Shown here one piece after another: positions 59,186 through 64,000 of a stretch of 64,000 nucleotides of DNA. Below the pieces are notes generated by a model that was not told the origin of the DNA, did no database searches, and was given only the letters and a program-made list of their open reading frames with translations. Position numbers and translations under genes: made by a program. The first letter of the stretch is position 1, and the number at the start of each line of letters is the position of its first letter. Source of the stretch: Micromonospora fulviviridis (GTDB lineage Bacteria; Actinomycetota; Actinomycetes; Mycobacteriales; Micromonosporaceae); contig NZ_BMRA01000015.1 of NCBI RefSeq assembly GCF_014648395.1, positions 44,260-108,259 of the forward strand, written 5' to 3'.

Positions 59186-60516
59186 CGCTTGAGCAGCCGG
59201 CGAGCATCGGCCACGGTCATCACCGATCCGGTGATCAGCACGCCCACCCCGGCCAGCTCGCCCGGCACGTCGGACTCGGCCTCGGCGACGGCCGCCTCGA
59301 TGGCGTCCGGCATCTCCTCGGTCACCTGCACCCGGTCCGGCCCGAAGACCTCCCGGGCCAGCGCGGCCAGCTCGTCGACGGGCATCGTCCGGGGCGAGCT
59401 GTTCTCGGTCACCACGATCGAGTCCAGCACCGGCTCCAGCAGCTCCAGCAGGCTGGCCGCGTCCTTGTCGCCGAGCACGGCGAGCACGCCGACCAGCTTG
59501 CTGAACGCGAACTCCTCCTGGAGCGCCGTGACGGTGGCGGCCATCCCGTGCGGGTTGTGCGCGCCGTCGAGCAGGATCGTCGGGGCGGTACGCACCTTCT
59601 CCAGCCGACCCGGCGAGCTGCTCGCGGCGAAGCCCTCCCGGACCGCCTCGATGTCGAGCTGACGCCGCGCGCCCGCGCCGAGGAACGCCTCCACCGCGGC
59701 CAGCGCCACGGCGGCGTTCTGCGCCTGGTGGGCGCCGTGCAGCGGGATGAAGATCTCCTCGTACACCCCGCCCAGGCCCTGGATGGTGAGCACCTGTCCG
59801 CCGACGGCCACCGCGCGGCGCAGCACGCCGAACTCGGCGCCCTCGCGGGCGACGGTGGCGCCCACCTCGGCGCAGCGCTCCAGGATCGGCCGGGCGGCCT
59901 CCTCCTCCTGGGCCGCCGCGATCACGGTGGCGCCGGAGTGGATGATGCCCGCCTTGTGCAGCGCGATGTCCTCGATGGTGTCGCCCAGCCACTCGGTGTG
60001 GTCCAGCCCGATCGGGGTGATCACCGCGACCCCGGCCTGGATCACGTTGGTGGCGTCCTCGGCGCCGCCGAGCCCCACCTCCACCACGGCGACGTCCACC
60101 GGGGCGTCGGCGAAGGTGGCGAAGGCCAGCGCGGTGGTCAGGTCGAAGTAGGTCAGCGGCTCGGCCGAGCGCTGGTCGACCAGCTCCGCCAGTGGCGCCA
60201 CCTCGCGGTACGTGGCCACGAAGCGGTCCTCGCTGACCGGCTCGCCGTCCAGGCTGATCCGCTCCCGGACGGTCTCCAGGTGCGGGCTGGTGTAGCGGCC
60301 GGTGTGCAGCCCGAACGCCCGCAGCAGCGAGTCGATCATCCGGGCCGTCGAGGTCTTGCCGTTGGTCCCGGTCAGGTGGATCGACGGGTACGCCCGCTGC
60401 GGGCTGCCGAGCAGGTCGAGCAGGCTCTCGATCTTCTCCAGCTCGAAGTGCATGCGGGTGAAGCCGCGCGCGTTGAGCGCGGCCTCCACCTCGGCGAATT
60501 CGGTGCGGTCGGTCAC
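59182..60516 (-). CDS. folC: Folylpolyglutamate synthase / dihydrofolate synthase
   Basis: 444 residues from GTG 60516, overlapping the valS stop as GTGA. P-loop HLTGTNGKTSTARMI, the VAVVEVGLGGAEDATN motif with the conserved metal-site region, TPIGLDHTEWLGDTI and LDGAHNPHGM are typical Mur-ligase-fold motifs. It adds glutamate to folates. Middle gene of valS-folC-DUF4233. Confidence 0.97.
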   Translation of the reverse strand: MTDRTEFAEVEAALNARGFTRMHFELEKIESLLDLLGSPQRAYPSIHLTGTNGKTSTARMIDSLLRAFGLHTGRYTSPHLETVRERISLDGEPVSEDRFVATYREVAPLAELVDQRSAEPLTYFDLTTALAFATFADAPVDVAVVEVGLGGAEDATNVIQAGVAVITPIGLDHTEWLGDTIEDIALHKAGIIHSGATVIAAAQEEEAARPILERCAEVGATVAREGAEFGVLRRAVAVGGQVLTIQGLGGVYEEIFIPLHGAHQAQNAAVALAAVEAFLGAGARRQLDIEAVREGFAASSSPGRLEKVRTAPTILLDGAHNPHGMAATVTALQEEFAFSKLVGVLAVLGDKDAASLLELLEPVLDSIVVTENSSPRTMPVDELAALAREVFGPDRVQVTEEMPDAIEAAVAEAESDVPGELAGVGVLITGSVMTVADARRLLKR

Positions 60517-63131
60517 GACGGGAGCGCCTCCAGGGCGGCGTCGATCCGGACCAGATCCGCCTCGGCCACCGCCAGCCGTTCGCGGATCTTGGCGACCACG
60601 TGCTCGGGGGCCTTGCCGATGAACGCCGGGTTGTCCAGCTTCGCCCGCGCCTGCGCGACCTCCTTCTCGGCCGCCGCCCGGTCCTTGGTCAGTCGGGCCC
60701 GCTCGGCGGCCACGTCGATCGAACCCCGGGTGTCCAGCGCGACGCTGACCTCGCCCGGCATGGCGAGGGTGGCGCTGGCCTGGAAGTCGTCGCCGGGCGC
60801 GTCGAGCCGGACCAGCGAGCGGACCAGCGGTTCGTGCGCCGCGATGCCCGCGCCGGCCAGGCCGTCGAGCCGGGCCGCCACCCGCTGCGTCGGCCGCAGC
60901 CCCTGGTCGGAACGGAACCGCCGGATCTCGGTCACCACCCGCTGGAGGGTGCCGACCTCGACCTCCGCGGCGTCGTCGATGCCGGTACGGTCGGCCGCCG
61001 GCCAGGCGGCGGTCATCACCGTCTCGCCGCCGGTCAGCGCGGTCCACAGCTCGTCGGTGACGAAGGGGATCACCGGGTGCAGCAGGCGCAGCAGCTGGTC
61101 CAGCACGTGCCCGAGCACCCGACGGGTGGCGTCGGCGGCCGGCCCGCCCTCGGCGAGCACCGGCTTGCTCAGCTCCACGTACCAGTCGCAGACGTCGTCC
61201 CAGGCGAAGTGGTAGAGCAGGTCACAGACCTTCGCGAACTCGTACGCCTCGAACTGCTCGTCCACCTCGGCCGTGACGTGCGCCAGCCGGGAGAGGATCC
61301 ACCGGTCGACGGTCGACAGCTCCGCCGGGGCCGGCAGCGGCCCGTCGGTGTGCGCGCCGTTCAGCAGCGCGAACCGGGTGGCGTTCCAGAGCTTGTTGCA
61401 GAAGTTCCGGGAGCCCTGGCACCACTCCTCGCTGACCGGCACGTCCTGACCGGGGTTGGCACCCCGGGCCAGCGTGAACCGGGTGGCGTCGGCGCCGAAC
61501 CGGTCGATCCAGTCCAGCGGGTCCACCACGTTGCCGAACGACTTCGACATCTTCTTGCCGTGCTCGTCGCGGACCATGCCGTGCAGGGCGACCACGTCGA
61601 ACGGCTGCACGCCGTCCATGGCGTAGAGGCCGAACATCATCATCCGGGCGACCCAGAAGAAGAGGATGTCGTAGCCGGTGACCAGCACGCTGGTCGGGTA
61701 GAACTTCGCCAGGTCGGGGGTGCGCTCCGGCCAGCCGAGGGTGGAGAACGGCCAGAGGCCGCTGGAGAACCAGGTGTCCAGGACGTCCTCGTCCTGCCGC
61801 CAACTGTCGCCGGTCGGCGGCTCCTCGTCGGGTCCGACGCAGACGATCTCGCCGTCCGGGCCGTACCAGACCGGGATGCGGTGACCCCACCAGAGCTGCC
61901 GGGAGATGCACCAGTCGTGCATGTTGTCGACCCAGGCGAAGTAGCGCTTGGCCAGCTCGGCCGGCTCGATCTTCACCCGGCCGTCGCGCACCGCGTCGCC
62001 GGCCGCCTTGGCCAGCGGGGCGGTGTTGACGAACCACTGGAGCGACAGCCGCGGCTCGACCGTGGTCTTGCACCGGGAGCAGTGCCCCACGGCGTGCACG
62101 TACGGCCGCTTCTCGGCCACGATCAGGCCCTGCTCGCGCAGCGCCGCCACGATCGCCGGGCGGGCCTCGTAGCGGTCCAGCCCCTGGAACGGGCCCGGCG
62201 CGGTGATGATGCCGCGCTCGTCCATGATCGTGAGCTGCGGCAGGTCGTGCCGCTGGCCGATCTCGAAGTCGTTCGGGTCGTGCGCCGGGGTCACCTTGAC
62301 CATGCCGGTGCCGAAGCTCGGGTCGACGTGCTCGTCGGCCACGATCGGGATCCGCCGGTCGGTGAGCGGCAGGGCCACCTCGGTGCCGATCAGGTGCCGG
62401 TAGCGCTCGTCGTCCGGGTGCACCGCGACCGCGGTGTCGCCGAGCATGGTCTCGGCCCGGGTGGTGGCCACCACGACCTCGTCGCTGTAGCGGATCGAGA
62501 TGAGCTCGCCCTCGTCGTCGGTGTGCTCGACCTCGATGTCGGAGAGCGCGGTGAGGCAGCGCGGGCACCAGTTGATGATCCGGTTCGCCCGGTAGATGAG
62601 CCCGTCGTCGAAGAGCTTCTTGAACATGGTCTGGACGGCCCGGGACAGGCCCTCGTCCATGGTGAAGCGCTCGCGGTCCCAGTCGACCGCGTCGCCGAGC
62701 CGGCGCATCTGGCCCAGGATGGCGCCGCCGGACTCGGCCTTCCACTGCCAGACCCGCTCGACGAACTTCTCCCGGCCCAGGTCGTGCCGGGACAGTCCCT
62801 CGCCGGCGAGCTGCCGCTCGACCAGGTTCTGGGTGGCGATGCCGGCGTGGTCCATGCCGGGCAGCCAGAGCGCCTCGTAGCCCTGCATCCGCTTACGCCG
62901 GTTCAACGCGTCCATGAGCGTGTGCTCGAACGCGTGGCCCATGTGCAGCGAGCCGGTGACGTTCGGCGGCGGGATGACGATGGTGAAGGGCGGCTTGTCG
63001 CTGTCCGCCGACGCCCGGAAGTGGCCGGCGGCTACCCACTGCTCGTACCGTCGCTGCTCTACCTCGCCGGGCTGGTACTGGCCGGCAAGGGTCGGGGCGT
63101 CGGGGCGTCGGGCATCCAGTCTCTCGGTCAC
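60513..63131 (-). CDS. valS: Valine--tRNA ligase
   Basis: 872 residues from GTG 63131. HIGH motif in PPPNVTGSLHMGHAFEHTLM, KMSKS in GKKMSKSFGNVVDPLD, editing domain TRAETMLGDTAVAVHP, and C-terminal coiled coil (VAAERARLTKDRAAAEKEVA) that grips tRNA. It charges tRNA-Val. No T-box was found upstream: the gap to the divergent gene is only 70 bp. First in its operon. Confidence 0.98.
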   Translation of the reverse strand: MTERLDARRPDAPTLAGQYQPGEVEQRRYEQWVAAGHFRASADSDKPPFTIVIPPPNVTGSLHMGHAFEHTLMDALNRRKRMQGYEALWLPGMDHAGIATQNLVERQLAGEGLSRHDLGREKFVERVWQWKAESGGAILGQMRRLGDAVDWDRERFTMDEGLSRAVQTMFKKLFDDGLIYRANRIINWCPRCLTALSDIEVEHTDDEGELISIRYSDEVVVATTRAETMLGDTAVAVHPDDERYRHLIGTEVALPLTDRRIPIVADEHVDPSFGTGMVKVTPAHDPNDFEIGQRHDLPQLTIMDERGIITAPGPFQGLDRYEARPAIVAALREQGLIVAEKRPYVHAVGHCSRCKTTVEPRLSLQWFVNTAPLAKAAGDAVRDGRVKIEPAELAKRYFAWVDNMHDWCISRQLWWGHRIPVWYGPDGEIVCVGPDEEPPTGDSWRQDEDVLDTWFSSGLWPFSTLGWPERTPDLAKFYPTSVLVTGYDILFFWVARMMMFGLYAMDGVQPFDVVALHGMVRDEHGKKMSKSFGNVVDPLDWIDRFGADATRFTLARGANPGQDVPVSEEWCQGSRNFCNKLWNATRFALLNGAHTDGPLPAPAELSTVDRWILSRLAHVTAEVDEQFEAYEFAKVCDLLYHFAWDDVCDWYVELSKPVLAEGGPAADATRRVLGHVLDQLLRLLHPVIPFVTDELWTALTGGETVMTAAWPAADRTGIDDAAEVEVGTLQRVVTEIRRFRSDQGLRPTQRVAARLDGLAGAGIAAHEPLVRSLVRLDAPGDDFQASATLAMPGEVSVALDTRGSIDVAAERARLTKDRAAAEKEVAQARAKLDNPAFIGKAPEHVVAKIRERLAVAEADLVRIDAALEALPS

Positions 63132-63201
63132 CCTGAAAGTCTACGGAGCGCTTTCGGAGACCCGACGTGCGCCACCTGTTAGTTCGCGTACGGTGGCGGA
63201 C

Positions 63202-63879
63202 ATGTCCGACGCGCACCTCACCGAACGTCCGGTCGACGACGGCCGCGAGCCGGTCGACCTGACCGACGAGCCGATCCGGCTGAGCCGCCGCGACCCCGCG
63301 CTGGAGCCGGAGCGACGCCCCGCCTCGCGGCGGCGGAAGATCGCGCTCACGGCCGCGCTGGTGGTCGGGCTGGCCGGCGCCGGGGCGCTCGGCCTCGGCG
63401 GCTGGCGGGTGCTGGCGGAGAAGGACACCCAGCTGAGCACGCCGCCCACCGTTGCGGGGTTCACCCGGGACGACAGCGACCGCGCCCGCAGCACCGCCGA
63501 CTACCTGCGCGACGGCTTCGCCGCCGACATCGAGCTGGACCGCAGCTTCGGCACCGTCTACACCGACCCGGCGGACGCCAAGCGGTCGGTGCTGCTCTTC
63601 GGCGGCACCACCCTGCTGTGGCAGCCGGAGCGGGACCTGGACAGCCTCTTCGGGCTGATGGCCGACGAGACCGGCAAGGTGACGGGCCTGCGCGAGGTGG
63701 ACGCCGGCCGCCTGGGCGGCGTCATGAAGTGCGGTACGACCAGCGGCGACGGCGGCGACTTCGCGGTCTGCGGCTGGGCCGACCACGGCAGCGTGGCGAT
63801 GGGGATGTTCCCGGGCCGGTCGGTGAACGATTCCGCGGCGCTGTTCCGCCAGCTCCGCGAGGGCATCCAGCACCGCTGA
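63202..63879 (+). CDS. Single-span membrane protein with an extracytoplasmic domain shared with the protein at 44674
   Basis: 225 residues from ATG 63202. The N-terminal cytoplasmic part is charged (LTERPVDDGREPVDLTDEPI), followed by basic RRRK and one transmembrane helix (IALTAALVVGLAGAGALGLG). The rest is extracytoplasmic: YTDPADAKRSVLLFGGTTLL, a Cys in GGVMKCGTTS and another in FAVCGWADHGSVAMGMF, then a C-terminal helix. This is the same domain as residues about 489-644 of the protein at 44674-46608. The two Cys could form a disulfide. Function unknown. Confidence 0.82.
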   Translation: MSDAHLTERPVDDGREPVDLTDEPIRLSRRDPALEPERRPASRRRKIALTAALVVGLAGAGALGLGGWRVLAEKDTQLSTPPTVAGFTRDDSDRARSTADYLRDGFAADIELDRSFGTVYTDPADAKRSVLLFGGTTLLWQPERDLDSLFGLMADETGKVTGLREVDAGRLGGVMKCGTTSGDGGDFAVCGWADHGSVAMGMFPGRSVNDSAALFRQLREGIQHR

Positions 63880-63920
63880 GCGGCCGGCGCCCCTCGGGGC
63901 GCCATAACCTCTGCAAAACG

Positions 63921-63954
63921 CAGTCAGGGCCACCCCGAAGGGTGGCCCTGACTG
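63921..63954 (-). terminator. Terminator of the ribosomal RNA operon
   Basis: A perfect 15-bp stem CAGTCAGGGCCACCC with CGAA (plus strand) loop, eight bp beyond the 5S 3' end. On the minus strand it is followed by CGTTTTGC. It can also stop the convergent gene ending at 63879. Confidence 0.88.
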
Positions 63955-63961
63955 GAAGATT

Positions 63962-64000
63962 GTCCGGCGGTGTCCTACTCTCCCACACCCTCCCGAGTGC
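63962..64000 (-). rRNA. rrf: 5S ribosomal RNA, 3' end only
   Basis: The minus strand reads GCACTCGGGAGGGTGTGGGA and continues GAGTAGGACACCGCCGGAC, the standard actinobacterial 5S ending. About 39 of roughly 117 bases are inside the window. The rest of an rRNA operon should lie to the right. Confidence 0.92.

Noticed and set aside
63132..63201. T-box upstream of valS
   Set aside because: Only 70 bp separate the divergent starts and no GGTGGTACCGCG-like sequence is present.

Overview
This is a very GC-rich, densely coded actinobacterial chromosome segment with many GTG starts and many 4-base stop/start overlaps. Gene order (lepA, rpsT, holA-comEC-comEA, nadD-rsfS-phosphatase, obgE-rpmA-rplU-rne, DUF4233-folC-valS) and protein similarity point to the family Micromonosporaceae, most likely Micromonospora. 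That assignment is inference, because no ribosomal gene is complete here.

Layout. 1-1.8 kb: the end of a sugar-binding lipoprotein gene, then a tandemly duplicated GlsB-type stress membrane protein gene, each copy with its own promoter block and terminator. 2-16.8 kb: mostly core genes, namely lepA, rpsT, holA, the competence genes comEC/comEA, a degV-SDR-hydrolase operon, and the nadD-rsfS-histidine phosphatase operon. 16.9-32.4 kb: an accessory block with pepN, a DUF397 protein, a CYP152-type fatty-acid peroxygenase P450, an HPP membrane protein with a molybdopterin oxidoreductase and a helical partner, a formaldehyde-dehydrogenase-like enzyme with an SRPBCC protein, a glycosyltransferase, and several small membrane or stress proteins (DUF3618, phage-holin-like, DUF4383, DUF6766). 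Five transcription units in this block carry the same promoter pattern, GNNT-N15-GGGTA(C/G), typical of SigB/SigF-type stress sigma factors. The block reads as a general-stress regulon island inserted between nadD and obgE.

32.4-44.4 kb: obgE, rpmA, rplU, rne/rng and the paired radical-SAM genes TIGR03936 and TIGR03960. These two are separated by a small type VII secretion cassette (mycosin-like protease, glycine-rich WxG protein, helical protein). The TIGR03936 gene appears to start with the non-standard codon ATC. 44.7-52.4 kb: a membrane-anchored protein with a repetitive Pro/Ala/Gln stalk, an Fe-S (6-4) photolyase, an acyltransferase, and ileS under a translational T-box riboswitch. 52.5-64 kb: a Tat-exported PhoD phosphatase, an ArsR-type regulator, an ECF41 sigma factor with its carboxymuconolactone-decarboxylase partner, ndk, a membrane-anchored VOC protein, DUF4233-folC-valS, a paralogue of the extracytoplasmic domain seen at 46 kb, and finally the 3' end of a 5S rRNA gene on the minus strand with its terminator.

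Four themes stand out: oxidative and general stress (GlsB, P450 peroxygenase, FdhA-like enzyme, ECF41/CMD, photolyase), RNA-level control (T-box, unusual start codon), small palindromic elements in intergenic DNA, and families of uncharacterised membrane proteins. No tRNA gene, CRISPR array, integrase, transposase or phage gene was seen.
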